A stretch of 64,000 nt of DNA from Gammaproteobacteria bacterium (GCA_024644945.1 JAHEGU010000012.1:1-64000), one strand, 5' to 3'; positions 28,652-37,698 are shown, counted from the first letter of the stretch. Made by a program: numbers and translations. The notes: generated by a model from the sequence alone, not told the origin.

Positions 28652-29983
28652 CTAAAACTTGCCGCTATATCCTGGAATCCAGTCGGTTCCAGCTAGCGGT
28701 ATTCTCGCCATCGCAGAAGCTTCTATGGTCAGTGCAACCATATCCTGGGGTTCCAGATTGCGTACATTAGTTTTGCCGGCTGCACGCGCCAGCGTCTGAG
28801 TTTCTAGAGTCAGGCAGCGTAGATAGTTAGCAACCCGTCGACCGGCCAGTACCGGATCCAGCCGCTCTCCGAGATCTGGATCTTGAGTGGAAATGCCGGA
28901 TGGGTCTCTGCCGTCCTGCCAGTCGTCATAGAAGCCCGCAGTGGTGCCGAGGTCGTTATATTCCTGCTCATGTTCTGGTGCATTGTCTCCCATTGCGATC
29001 AAGGCAGCGGTACCGATTGAGACCGCGTCTGCGCCCATTGCCAGGGCCTTGGCCACGTCGGCGCCGGAACGAATACCGCCGGATATTATAAGTTGAACTT
29101 CGCGGTGCATCCCCAGATCTTTAAGCGCATCGACCGCAAGCCGTGTGGCAGGCAGAGTTGGGATCCCTACATGTTCAATAAACACGTCCTGGGTCGCAGC
29201 GGTGCCTCCCTGCATGCCGTCTACAACTACGACATCGGCCCCGGCTTTAACCGCCAGCTGTACGTCAAAGAAGGTGCGCGTAGCCCCGACCTTGATATAA
29301 ATTGGTACCTGCCAGTCCGTGATCTCTCTTAGTTCCTGGACTTTTATTTCAAGATCGTCGGGCCCCGTCCAATCCGGGTGGCGACAAGCGCTGCGCTGAT
29401 CGATACCCTTAGGCAGGTTGCGCATTTCCGCTACCCGGTCGCTGATCTTCTGGCCCAACAGCATTCCGCCACCGCCTGGCTTCGCACCCTGCCCGACGAC
29501 CACCTCGATGGCGTCAGCTTTTCGCAAGTCGTCCGGGTTCATGCCGTAACGAGAGGGTAAGTATTGATAGACCAGCAGTTCCGAGTGTCCACGTTCCTCT
29601 GGTGTCATGCCCCCATCACCCGTGGTGGTACTGGTCCCGACTTCCGTGGCGCCACGTCCAAGCGCTTCCTTTGCCTGCGCCGACAGAGCGCCAAAACTCA
29701 TACCGGCAATCGTGATCGGGGTTGAAATTGTGATCGGATTCTTTGCGAATCTGGTGCCCAGTGTAACAGCTGTCTCACATTTCTCACGATACCCTTCCAA
29801 CGGATAACGTGACATGCTGGCGCCTAAAAACAACAAATCATCGAAGGTTGGAATCGTACGTTTGGCGCCTGCTCCGCGGATGTCATAAATACCTTCCCGT
29901 GCCGCGCGCTGAATTTCTTTGATGACCGGTTTTGAAAAGGTCGCGGATTCGCGTAGCCAGCTGGTATCAATTTTGTTTCTCAT
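28652..29983 (-). CDS. Glutamate synthase-like FMN-binding subunit (MgsC/GlxD-like)
   Basis: 443-residue TIM-barrel protein homologous to the central FMN domain of the large glutamate synthase subunit. Seen: ISTPITIAGMSFGALSAQAK, STTTGDGGM, GQGAKPGGGGMLLGQK, IYIKVGATRTFFDVQLAVKAGADVVVVDGMQGGTAA, LIISGGIRSGADVAKALAMGADAVSIGTA. The start at 29983 is one base after the stop of the preceding gene (TGACATG), indicating coupling; a longer frame from 30064 was rejected. With the next two genes it forms a three-subunit synthase using 2-oxoglutarate/glutamate chemistry, predicted to make N-methylglutamate or glutamate. Confidence 0.88.
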   Translation of the reverse strand: MRNKIDTSWLRESATFSKPVIKEIQRAAREGIYDIRGAGAKRTIPTFDDLLFLGASMSRYPLEGYREKCETAVTLGTRFAKNPITISTPITIAGMSFGALSAQAKEALGRGATEVGTSTTTGDGGMTPEERGHSELLVYQYLPSRYGMNPDDLRKADAIEVVVGQGAKPGGGGMLLGQKISDRVAEMRNLPKGIDQRSACRHPDWTGPDDLEIKVQELREITDWQVPIYIKVGATRTFFDVQLAVKAGADVVVVDGMQGGTAATQDVFIEHVGIPTLPATRLAVDALKDLGMHREVQLIISGGIRSGADVAKALAMGADAVSIGTAALIAMGDNAPEHEQEYNDLGTTAGFYDDWQDGRDPSGISTQDPDLGERLDPVLAGRRVANYLRCLTLETQTLARAAGKTNVRNLEPQDMVALTIEASAMARIPLAGTDWIPGYSGKF

Positions 29984-29984
29984 G

Positions 29985-30662
29985 TCAGTATGCTCCCACG
30001 TTGTCGACCTGGAAGTTATAGAGCTTTCTGGCTGATCCGTATCGTTTGAATTCAGCAGGTTCATGTTTGATTCCTGCCTTGTTCAATAATTCCTTCAGCT
30101 CTTTGATATGTTCAGTTTCCATTGGTTTTTCGATGCAATCAGTGCCCAGACTCGCCGCCTCTCCACGAAGATAAATGCGTGCTTCATAAATGGAGTCACC
30201 AAGTGATTCTCCGGCATCGCCGCATATCACCAGGCGACCGCTTTGCGCCATAAACGCACTCATGTGGCCGATTGAACCCCCTACGACGATATCAACGCCT
30301 TTCATCGAAATGCCGCATCTTGCTGCCGCATCCCCTTCTACGACCAGCAGACCACCATGGGCTGTCGCGCCGCAATATTGTGAAGCGTTGCCTTTAACCG
30401 CCACCGAGCCAGACATCATGTTTTCCGCCAACCCGGGGCCCGCATTGCCGTGAACAGTAATCCGGGCGTTCTGGTTCATGCCTGCGCAGTAATAGCCTAC
30501 ATGACCATGAATATCCACTTGTGTTTCGAACTGGGCACCTGCGGCGACGTTATGCTTGCCGCCGGGATTAACCACCGCTATCGCCTGTCCCTCCGAGTCA
30601 CTGCCATGCAGAGCCTGGTTCAGCATGCGGACCTCGGCATCCTGTAAATCGAATTCTCTCAT
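29985..30662 (-). CDS. GXGXG-repeat glutamate synthase domain protein (MgsB/GlxC-like)
   Basis: 225-residue right-handed beta-helix protein corresponding to the C-terminal alpha-subunit domain of glutamate synthase. The repeated turns of the GXGXG type are visible (VDIHGHVGYYCAGMNQ, ARITVHGNAGPGLAENM, LLVVEGDAAARCGISMKG, VDIVVGGSIGHMSAFMAQ, LVICGDAGESLGDSIY). The start at 30662 is one base after the preceding stop (TAAGATG); a longer frame back to 30791 was rejected as it overlaps the upstream gene. It presumably bridges the amidotransferase and FMN subunits. Confidence 0.88.
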   Translation of the reverse strand: MREFDLQDAEVRMLNQALHGSDSEGQAIAVVNPGGKHNVAAGAQFETQVDIHGHVGYYCAGMNQNARITVHGNAGPGLAENMMSGSVAVKGNASQYCGATAHGGLLVVEGDAAARCGISMKGVDIVVGGSIGHMSAFMAQSGRLVICGDAGESLGDSIYEARIYLRGEAASLGTDCIEKPMETEHIKELKELLNKAGIKHEPAEFKRYGSARKLYNFQVDNVGAY

Positions 30663-30663
30663 C

Positions 30664-31572
30664 TTAGTTCTTCTCCCAACTATAGATCCTCGCAGGGTCA
30701 GGCTCCCAGATGCGCGCACTCTCGCTGTTTGGAAGTTGTGCAATTGCGCGATATTCTGAAGACATTGCGACCCAGTCATCTGTTTCTGCAAGGACCGCGG
30801 GTTTACATGCGATGGGATCGCGCAGAACCGCGAATCCGTCCCGGGTGCCTACCGCAAAGGTGTAAAACCCGTCTAGATCTTTAATAGCGGATTCCAGGGC
30901 CTGATTAATCGTGGCGCCCTGGCTTAATCGCCAAGTCAGATAACCTGCGGCAACTTCGCTATCGTTGTCAGTCTGGAAGCGGATCCCTTCCGAGCGCAGT
31001 TTATCTCTCCATTGGTTGTGGTTCGATAATGAACCGTTATGTACCAGGCATAAATCCAGTCCAGTTGAGAAAGGGTGAGAATGTTCCGTGGTGACCGCAC
31101 TTTCTGTTGCCATTCGTGTATGACCGAGTGCATGCGTTCCGTGCATGTCCCCTATTTTAAATTTCTTAATCACTTGATCTGGAAGACCTTTCTCCTTAAA
31201 TATTTCGATGGCGCTTCCAAGGCTTGTGATTTTGACCTGGTCGAGATTGGATTCAATCCATCCAGCGATGTCGTCGGACTGCGCAGTGTCTGAGGCGCCG
31301 GCAATCACTACCGCATGATTTGCCAAAGGGGTGACGGAGACATGTTGGCCAAGCCCCTCCAGCAGCTTGCTTTCTATCGCAACCCAGTCCACATCATCCG
31401 GCCCTTGAAGAGTGATTTTGACTGACTTAGCATCGACTGGGTCGTGATATATCGCCACCCCGGCACTGTCCGGACCTCGATCGGTCATCTGCACCAGCAT
31501 GTCAGCCAGCATTTTTCCCAGATTCCGCTCTAACGCTGGATTTTTAAGGTATAAGCCGACTATTCCACACAT
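30664..31572 (-). CDS. Class II glutamine amidotransferase subunit (MgsA/GlxB-like)
   Basis: 302-residue Ntn-hydrolase amidotransferase; MCGIVGLYL exposes Cys as nucleophile after Met removal. Seen: MTDRGPDSAGVAIY, ALGHTRMATES, HSHPFSTGLDLCLVHNGSLSNH, and NDSEVAAGYLTWRL. It would supply ammonia to the partner FMN subunit or, in MgsA-type enzymes, act in exchange of methylamine. First gene of a three-gene coupled block, 112 bp downstream of a cupin-type regulator gene in the same direction, which probably controls it. Confidence 0.88.
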   Translation of the reverse strand: MCGIVGLYLKNPALERNLGKMLADMLVQMTDRGPDSAGVAIYHDPVDAKSVKITLQGPDDVDWVAIESKLLEGLGQHVSVTPLANHAVVIAGASDTAQSDDIAGWIESNLDQVKITSLGSAIEIFKEKGLPDQVIKKFKIGDMHGTHALGHTRMATESAVTTEHSHPFSTGLDLCLVHNGSLSNHNQWRDKLRSEGIRFQTDNDSEVAAGYLTWRLSQGATINQALESAIKDLDGFYTFAVGTRDGFAVLRDPIACKPAVLAETDDWVAMSSEYRAIAQLPNSESARIWEPDPARIYSWEKN

Positions 31573-31684
31573 TTCAGGATTGGCCTCGATTCGTTTCAGG
31601 ACGGTTGTAAGGTGGAATGGATGGTATCAGTGTTTAAATACTTTATCTACTGAGATGAAACTTATTTTAATATGAAGAAATATT

Positions 31685-32302
31685 CTAATTCTCATTGCCG
31701 TGCCTGCCGACGATAACAGCCAGCATTTTGACCGGTAAGATAATGAGTTCCTCCGGGCCGTGAGGAGCCTCCGAATCAAAATACAGTGAATCACCAGGGG
31801 ACATCGGATAGGTCTTATTTGCATGGCGATAGACCATTTCTCCTGCTAACAGATGAATAAACTCGACGCCATCATGCTGGAACAGGGGAAACACATCTGA
31901 CTTCTCGCTCAAGGTAATCAGGTAAGGCTCTACCATCGGTGATTGACCGCTTGAATGCCCCAGCAGTTGATAATGATGACCAGCTCGTGTGCCTTGACGT
32001 TCAATAGTGAGCCCACTGCCGGCAGGTACATATGTGGCTTCCCTGGTGTCCTCATACATGCGGAACAAAGAAGTTACCGGAACATTTAATGCGGCGGCCA
32101 GACTGTTCAACGTGGCAAGCGAAGGAGAGGTCAGGCCGTTTTCAACCTTTGACAGCATTCCTGGTGAGAGGTCCGACTGGCGCGCCAGATCCGCCACGGT
32201 CATCCCTTGTTGAACTCGATAGGCTCTGATTTGACGGCCGATTGCAAGCTCAAGCGCATTGTGAGGAACGTATCTTGATGGGTCTGGATCTGGTTCTGTC
32301 AT
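31685..32302 (-). CDS. XRE-family regulator with C-terminal cupin
   Basis: About 205 residues. An N-terminal helix-turn-helix (AIGRQIRAYRVQQGMTVADLARQSDLSPGMLSKVENGLTSPSLATLNSLAAAL) is followed by a linker and a cupin_2 barrel (SPMVEPYLITLSEK to SPGDSLYFDSEAPHGPEEL). Regulators of this layout sense small nitrogenous ligands and often control neighbouring amine or amino-acid genes. It lies directly upstream of the mgsABC-like/glutamine synthetase block in the same orientation, so local control is inferred. The start at 32302 (ATG) or 32323 (GTG) is undecided; the ATG keeps a more typical N-terminus. Divergent from the response regulator. Confidence 0.85.
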   Translation of the reverse strand: MTEPDPDPSRYVPHNALELAIGRQIRAYRVQQGMTVADLARQSDLSPGMLSKVENGLTSPSLATLNSLAAALNVPVTSLFRMYEDTREATYVPAGSGLTIERQGTRAGHHYQLLGHSSGQSPMVEPYLITLSEKSDVFPLFQHDGVEFIHLLAGEMVYRHANKTYPMSPGDSLYFDSEAPHGPEELIILPVKMLAVIVGRHGNEN

Positions 32303-32331
32303 TACCGTTAACTTTAGTTTCACTTCCTAAG

Positions 32332-32359
32332 GTTATACTAAGCATTTAAACATTGTAAA
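32332..32359 (-). promoter_or_regulatory. Promoter of the XRE-cupin regulator
   Basis: Minus strand: -35 TTTACA (32359-32354), 16-bp spacer, -10 TATAAC (32337-32332). It lies in the short gap between the regulator and the divergent response regulator gene, so the two may influence each other. Confidence 0.45.
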
Positions 32360-32372
32360 AGCCACAAGTCAT

Positions 32373-33059
32373 ATGAAAGGCACTATTCTCTTAGTCGAAG
32401 ACCACCGCGATCTGGCGGAAACCGTCTCCATGACATTGGAGTCAGCGGGATTTGTGATCGATTACGCAGCGGACGGCCTGCAAGCGATCCAACTTGCGAC
32501 AACGCAGGTATTCGACGCAATTGTTCTCGATGTTATGCTTCCGGGTATTGACGGCTTCACGGTTTGTCAACGACTTAGAGATGAGTTCAACCTCGATACA
32601 CCGATTTTGATGCTGACAGCGCGAGATCAGATTGAAGATAAGCTCGAGGGATTCGAACAAGGAGCCGACGACTACCTGGTAAAACCGTTTGTGATGGCGG
32701 AACTAGTTGCGAGAGTAACCTCATTGGTAAATCGCAAGCGCGGTGAAATGGCTAACACTCAGATTTCCCTGGGCAACCTGAGTCTCGATTCCCGTACTCG
32801 AAAAGTCAGTCGCGCAGGACAGGACATTGTATTGTCTCCAACTGGATTTCGCATATTACGAATATTGCTGCGTGAATCACCCGCTGTGGTGTCCAGAGAC
32901 GCGCTTGAAAACGAGCTTTGGGGCGATGAAGTTCCAGACAGCGATGCTCTTCGCAGTCATATATATATTCTGCGTAAAGCTATTGATCGGCCATTTGAAG
33001 AGGAGCATGGTGCGTTGATTAAAACAGTGAAAGGGGTTGGGCTTAAGATTGAGGCTTGA
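32373..33059 (+). CDS. OmpR/PhoB-family response regulator
   Basis: 228-residue two-component regulator. Receiver domain with acidic pocket (VEDHRD), phospho-acceptor Asp in IVLDVMLPGIDGF (about residue 52), Thr in LMLTAR, and Lys in DDYLVKPF. The C-terminal winged helix-turn-helix domain (ILLRESPAVVSRDALENELWGDEVPDSDALRSHIYILRKAID) binds DNA. The probable partner kinase gene is convergent and 83 bp away rather than downstream. It borders the lipid-modification cluster, which is a possible target. Confidence 0.93.
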   Translation: MKGTILLVEDHRDLAETVSMTLESAGFVIDYAADGLQAIQLATTQVFDAIVLDVMLPGIDGFTVCQRLRDEFNLDTPILMLTARDQIEDKLEGFEQGADDYLVKPFVMAELVARVTSLVNRKRGEMANTQISLGNLSLDSRTRKVSRAGQDIVLSPTGFRILRILLRESPAVVSRDALENELWGDEVPDSDALRSHIYILRKAIDRPFEEEHGALIKTVKGVGLKIEA

Positions 33060-33142
33060 GAGAAATTTTACCAAGGGACAAATCTTAATGACTCGGCAGC
33101 TGTTTAGAGGCTCTGAATCAAGTTCAGGTATGCGCTGCGACC

Positions 33143-34507
33143 TTAAAAATCAACCCGGAACACCATCCCTCTATCCATTGAATATTCCCCCTCGACCTGC
33201 CAGCCGAATAGTTCGCATAGACGCTTAACCAAATCCAGTCCAACTCCGTAGCCGCTTGAGCCGATACTCCCCTGCCCTCGGACGAAGGGCTCGAACAGCT
33301 TTTCGCTGTCGGCCGGCAATACCCCTTCACCACGATTGCATACTTCCAAAAAGTTATCATCCAACACCACAGTCACTTCGCCCTTTCTGGTGTAGTTAAA
33401 TGCGTTTCTCAGTAAATTTCCAATTACCGCTTCGGCAAACTGACGTGTGGCGGTGACTGTGACCTGTTTGTGATCCTTTAGATTAATTGACACGTGTCGA
33501 TCTTGATTGTGGGTCAATGCCAGCTGTTCGAGCTGATTTTCTACAACCTCATTAATTGAAACTTCAGTTATACCTGGTAACTCTTTGCTGCCTCTGGCGA
33601 GGATCAGTAATGCGGTCACCAGTTCATTCATGTCTTTAACCGTGCGAAGTATGCGCGCTAATGACTTCTTCTGATTCGGTTCGAGATCAGTGTTATCGGA
33701 CAGAAATTCTGCGGATCCCTGGATGACGGCCAATGGGGTGCGCAGTTCGTGACTGGCGTCGCGGGTAAAGCGTCGTTCACGATCGATGAATTCGTTGATC
33801 TCAGCCGTAAAAGAATTCAAAGAGTCGACCAGCACGTTTATCTCATCACCGACATGGGTCGTTTTTAGGTTGGAAAGCTCCAGATCAGCCAATTGACTTC
33901 GTGATGGGTTGAACTCTCGCAAACGATTCGCCAGAGCGACTAAAGGCGACACAGCTTTACGGGATTGTCTGAATCCGACGTAGGCGGTTAGGTATATAAC
34001 GATCAGCACCAGACTGAGCGGCACCACGCCAAAATAGAATGACAGCGCGGCTACACTTTCTTCATCGAATACCAGATATAGGGTGGCGGTCTGGCCTCTA
34101 TGGATGCGTCGATCCACCAGGACAAGTTGCTCTTGGTCTTGAACCTTGACTCTGCCATAGCCGGGTTTGATTGCTTGGAGAGATTCCGGGGCATACTGGT
34201 TGGAGCCTTCAATCTCCAGGTATCCGATCAGGTTATCCGTATTTGGTAGCGCATGATCTGGATTAGTCTTGTAACTCTCCCAGAAGTGTTTCGCTTCACC
34301 TTCTAAAGCAGCCCGCATCATCACACCTTCCACCACTTTTGCAGCAACAATGACCCCGAGTGCTGTAATTACGCTAATGAACAAAAGCTGCAAAAAAATA
34401 ACTTTAGCTAGCCTTCGGGTAATACCAGATGTATTCGATGTTGAGATAAGCATGCTTATGTCTGCAAAGATTTTTTCGAGTCTAGAGAGAATTTCAACCC
34501 ACCGCAA
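33143..34507 (-). CDS. Membrane sensor histidine kinase
   Basis: 454 residues from a TTG at 34507, or 436 from the ATG at 34453; neither has a clear ribosome site. One N-terminal transmembrane helix (AKVIFLQLLFISVITALGVIVAA), a periplasmic sensor of about 110 residues, a second helix (FGVVPLSLVLIVIYLTAYVGF), then HAMP-like and dimerisation regions with the phospho-acceptor His in RDASHELRTPLAVIQG (about 250). The ATPase domain has the N box (NLLRNAFNYTRKG) and G box (GSSGYGVGLDLVKRL). Convergent with the response regulator and divergent from the lipid cluster. The signal sensed is unknown. Confidence 0.92.
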   Translation of the reverse strand: MRWVEILSRLEKIFADISMLISTSNTSGITRRLAKVIFLQLLFISVITALGVIVAAKVVEGVMMRAALEGEAKHFWESYKTNPDHALPNTDNLIGYLEIEGSNQYAPESLQAIKPGYGRVKVQDQEQLVLVDRRIHRGQTATLYLVFDEESVAALSFYFGVVPLSLVLIVIYLTAYVGFRQSRKAVSPLVALANRLREFNPSRSQLADLELSNLKTTHVGDEINVLVDSLNSFTAEINEFIDRERRFTRDASHELRTPLAVIQGSAEFLSDNTDLEPNQKKSLARILRTVKDMNELVTALLILARGSKELPGITEVSINEVVENQLEQLALTHNQDRHVSINLKDHKQVTVTATRQFAEAVIGNLLRNAFNYTRKGEVTVVLDDNFLEVCNRGEGVLPADSEKLFEPFVRGQGSIGSSGYGVGLDLVKRLCELFGWQVEGEYSMDRGMVFRVDF

Positions 34508-34577
34508 TTGGCAAAAATCGATTCACGTTAGATTGATCGGTTTATAAATATTATCCGGAAAAATTCGGAGTAAATGT

Positions 34578-35225
34578 ATGTACCCTAATAAATTCTTACC
34601 AGCTGCCTCTTTTGAGGAGCGGAGCGGCCCTAGGGCCTTCAGATTGATTCTGTCTATGGCTTTCGTCGTTGCTGCAACCGGGTGCAGTGCGCAAGCCTTG
34701 ACCGAGTCCGAAGATAGCTACCCCAGGGTTTATCAGCAGTTAAGCGAAACTTATGACAACGGCGCAAAGATAGCAAACGCGCCCGAAGAGCAAAATGATC
34801 TAAGGCTGAAATTCGGATCCTTTATCGAAGCCCATGCAGATCTTAAGGCACCGCATATGGTCGACAAAATCGAGGATGCTTATGCCGACGACCTCTACTT
34901 TAATGATACGCTCAAAACCCTTACTACACGGGACACCCTGGTCGCGTACCTGGTGGAGACCGCGGAGAGAGTCGATTACAATCGTGTTCAGATTCACGAG
35001 ATCATTCCGAGCGGAGATAATTATTACGTTCGCTGGTCTATGCAGACCGGATTCACGGTCTTCGGCAAGCCGATCCAAACAGAATCGATTGGGATGAGTC
35101 ACATCAGGCTCGATGATGAAGGAAAAATCTATTTTCATCAGGACTTTTGGGATAACACGGAAGGGTTGTTCCAACATCTGCCAGTGGTCGGATACATAAT
35201 AGGCAAGACCAAACAGCGGCTATGA
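34578..35225 (+). CDS. Predicted lipoprotein with NTF2-like domain
   Basis: 215 residues. The N-terminal signal region (LILSMAFVVAATGCSAQA) ends in a lipobox-like AATGC, suggesting an acylated periplasmic protein. The remainder looks like an NTF2/SnoaL-like alpha+beta cone: YADDLYFNDTLKTLTTRDTLVAYLVETAERV, then YVRWSMQTGFTVFGKPIQTESIGMSHIRL and IYFHQDFWDNTEGLFQHLPVVGYIIG. Its stop overlaps the start of the next gene, another NTF2-like protein (ATGA), so the pair is a coupled duplication. First gene of the eight-gene cluster. No catalytic activity can be assigned. Confidence 0.75.
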   Translation: MYPNKFLPAASFEERSGPRAFRLILSMAFVVAATGCSAQALTESEDSYPRVYQQLSETYDNGAKIANAPEEQNDLRLKFGSFIEAHADLKAPHMVDKIEDAYADDLYFNDTLKTLTTRDTLVAYLVETAERVDYNRVQIHEIIPSGDNYYVRWSMQTGFTVFGKPIQTESIGMSHIRLDDEGKIYFHQDFWDNTEGLFQHLPVVGYIIGKTKQRL

Positions 35226-35662
35226 CTGACCTCATCTCGGAGATAAAAACTGGATGGAGTCAGTTTGACCTTGACGCGGTAAAGAAATTAGAGCCTCTTT
35301 ACTCTCCGTCGGTCACTTTTATCGAGCCCGCAGGAGAGATAAAAGGTCGAGAGGCTGTCTTCGACCATTTCAGGGCTTCCTGTGAAAATCTGATAGAGTG
35401 TCGTTTTTTATTTAATGAATCCATGGAAATCCGCAACGCGAACCAGGCTTGTCTAGTCTGGGACATGTCGTTCCGCCATCGCAAGCTTAACGGTGGTAAG
35501 AAAATCGTATCTAACGGAATCACCTTGCTGCAGTTTGATGAGCAGATTCGTCTCCATAGAGACTGGTTCGATCTTGGGCAGGCGGTTTATGAAAACCTGC
35601 CTTTGATGGGAACCGCGGTGCGCTTCGTAAAAGGCAAAATGCACGCACATTCCGCTTCCTGA
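35222..35662 (+). CDS. NTF2/SnoaL-like protein
   Basis: 146-residue cytoplasmic protein with the cone-fold pattern: LISEIKTGWSQFDLDAVKKLEPLYSPSVTFIEPAGEIKGREAVFDHFRASC and ACLVWDMSFRHRK, then GITLLQFDEQIRLHRDWFDLGQAVYENLPLMG. The ending resembles that of the preceding lipoprotein (DFWDNTEGLFQHLPVVG versus DWFDLGQAVYENLPLMG), supporting common descent. NTF2-like proteins of this type recur in gene sets with SDR, FAD oxidoreductase, DUF1365 and cyclopropane synthase genes in marine bacteria. Coupled to its neighbours by overlap and a 1-bp gap. Confidence 0.8.
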   Translation: MTDLISEIKTGWSQFDLDAVKKLEPLYSPSVTFIEPAGEIKGREAVFDHFRASCENLIECRFLFNESMEIRNANQACLVWDMSFRHRKLNGGKKIVSNGITLLQFDEQIRLHRDWFDLGQAVYENLPLMGTAVRFVKGKMHAHSAS

Positions 35663-35663
35663 C

Positions 35664-36437
35664 ATGGCGCATATACCTCTAGAAAACCGAACGGTCTGGA
35701 TCACCGGCGCGTCATCCGGTATCGGCAGATCTATGGCGCAGAAACTGATTCAATCTGGTAACCGATTGATCATTACCGCGCGAAACGAAACCGCATTGAC
35801 GGCTCTAAAGCAATCTGCGCCAGATCAGGTCGAAGTGGTTGTTGCCGACATCGCTGATTCAAACTCTATCGCGCATATGCGGGAAAGCCTGCGAGCGTTG
35901 ACAGACCATATAGATACCGTGATTCTGAACGCGGGGACCTGCGAATACCTCGACGTCAGTAATTATGATACCGACTTGGTTGAGCGGGTCATCCAGGTAA
36001 ACCTTCTAGGCATGTCGCGATGTATCCAGGCCAGTCTGGAACTTCTGAAAAGTTCATCAAAGCATCCTCATATCGTCGGTGTCAGCAGTGCCGCAGCGCT
36101 TACCGGTCTGCCACGCGCAGAGGCTTATGGTGCCAGCAAAGCAGCGGTTGTTTCGTTCCTCGAATCCTTAGGGCTCGACCTGAATCGTTACGGTGTTGAC
36201 GTCTCGATAATCTATCCAGGATTCGTAGAGACTCCTTTAACTGACCGTAACGACTTCTCCATGCCGTTTCTAATGGATGTCGATACCGCTGTGAGTCTCA
36301 TGATCGAGGGAATCGAAAAGCGAAAGATCAAGATCACATTTCCAAGGCGCCTGATCTGGTCGCTGAAGCTGATGGCTGCGCTTCCCGAGAAACTCCGTTT
36401 CCGGGCGGGACTGAGTATGGTCCGTAATACAGGATAG
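35664..36437 (+). CDS. Short-chain dehydrogenase/reductase
   Basis: 257-residue SDR. Cofactor motif TGASSGIGRSMA (about 13-24), NAG in VILNAGTC, catalytic Ser in GVSSAAALTGLPRAEAYGASKAA with the YxxxK pair, and the IIYPGFVETPLT motif. The C-terminal hydrophobic-basic segment (RRLIWSLKLMAALPEKLRFRAGL) may lie on the membrane. It follows the NTF2-like gene by one base and precedes the FAD oxidoreductase by 4 bp, so it is clearly part of the same transcript. Substrate unknown; lipid-linked by context. Confidence 0.88.
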   Translation: MAHIPLENRTVWITGASSGIGRSMAQKLIQSGNRLIITARNETALTALKQSAPDQVEVVVADIADSNSIAHMRESLRALTDHIDTVILNAGTCEYLDVSNYDTDLVERVIQVNLLGMSRCIQASLELLKSSSKHPHIVGVSSAAALTGLPRAEAYGASKAAVVSFLESLGLDLNRYGVDVSIIYPGFVETPLTDRNDFSMPFLMDVDTAVSLMIEGIEKRKIKITFPRRLIWSLKLMAALPEKLRFRAGLSMVRNTG

Positions 36438-36441
36438 CTTC

Positions 36442-37698
36442 ATGAGAATTGCAATTATAGGCACAGGTATTTCCGGACTCACCGCTGCGCACCTTTTACA
36501 CCGTCATCATGATGTCACTCTATACGAAGCCAATCACTATATTGGCGGCCATACGGCAACGATAGACATTGAATTGGATGGCGAACATCATGCGGTAGAT
36601 ACAGGGTTCATTGTTTATAATGACTGGACCTACCCCAATTTCATCAAACTGATGGATCGGTTGAGTGTGGAAAGTCAGCCCACAGATATGGGTTTTAGTG
36701 TGACCACGCGTCATCAGGGCCATGATTTCGAATACTGCGGTTCCACTGTAGGTAGTTTGTTTGCTGATCGCCGCCAGATGCTTAATCCCGCATTCCTCGG
36801 AATGGTGAGAGACATCATGCGTTTTAACAAGCGTGCGAAGAGAGATCTGGCGGGGAACACAATCCCCGCTGATTTGCCCCTTCACCGTTATCTTGAGCAA
36901 GGCGGGTACGGCAGCTACTTTCTGGAATACTATATTATTCCCATGGTGTCAGCGATCTGGTCAGCGTCTACCGCACAGGTGGCTGATTTCAACACCCTAT
37001 TTTTCGTCCGTTTCTTCGCCAATCATGGTCTACTTAATATATCTGACCGACCTCAATGGCGGGTGCTGAAGGGAGGATCGAGAAGTTATGTTGAACCCAT
37101 GACAAGAGGCTTTCGCGATCAGATTCAGCTGGGAAATCCGGTGTGCGCGGTTAACCGCACATCGAGAAATGTAACGGTATCCTGCACCCATGGTGACGAG
37201 ATTTATGACCACGTGATTTTTTCCTGTCACAGTAATCAGGCCTTGGATCTGTTACCAGATCCAGAGTCAGAGGAGAAGAAGATTCTTGAGGCAATTCCCT
37301 ATCGAGAAAATAGCGTCATACTGCATAGCGACGAGAACCTGCTTCCGAAACGCAAAAATGCCTGGGCAAGCTGGAACTACCTTCTCGATGGCACCGAGTC
37401 AGAACAACCTGTGCTGACCTATAATATGAATATTCTTCAGGGTATTCAGTCGGCCCGGCCTATTTGTGTAACGGTGAATGGTGACAAGCATATCGATCAA
37501 GCCAAAGTGATCAAGCGTTTCAGTTACTCGCACCCGCAATTCGGTCAGGATAGTGTCGCAGCGCAAAAAAGCTGGTCGCGCATCAATGGGCACAAGCGGA
37601 CCTGGTTCTGCGGCGCATATTGGGGTAATGGATTTCATGAAGACGGCTTGGTCAGTGCACTACCTGTGGTGGATGCTCTGGGTGGGGATCGATTGTGA
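36442..37698 (+). CDS. FAD-dependent NAD(P)-binding oxidoreductase (desaturase-like)
   Basis: 418 residues, flavin amine oxidase/phytoene-desaturase-type fold. An N-terminal dinucleotide motif IIGTGISGLTAAHLL, acidic end of strand 2 (LYEANHYIGGHTATID), the long substrate domain, and a C-terminal FAD motif around WFCGAYWGNGFHEDGLVSALPVVDAL. Homologues are paired with DUF1365 and cyclopropane synthase genes. In alphaproteobacterial furan-fatty-acid synthesis a flavin-type desaturase (UfaD) acts on methylated acyl chains made by a related methyltransferase; a similar lipid role is inferred here. Its stop overlaps the GTG start of the next gene. Confidence 0.88.
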   Translation: MRIAIIGTGISGLTAAHLLHRHHDVTLYEANHYIGGHTATIDIELDGEHHAVDTGFIVYNDWTYPNFIKLMDRLSVESQPTDMGFSVTTRHQGHDFEYCGSTVGSLFADRRQMLNPAFLGMVRDIMRFNKRAKRDLAGNTIPADLPLHRYLEQGGYGSYFLEYYIIPMVSAIWSASTAQVADFNTLFFVRFFANHGLLNISDRPQWRVLKGGSRSYVEPMTRGFRDQIQLGNPVCAVNRTSRNVTVSCTHGDEIYDHVIFSCHSNQALDLLPDPESEEKKILEAIPYRENSVILHSDENLLPKRKNAWASWNYLLDGTESEQPVLTYNMNILQGIQSARPICVTVNGDKHIDQAKVIKRFSYSHPQFGQDSVAAQKSWSRINGHKRTWFCGAYWGNGFHEDGLVSALPVVDALGGDRL

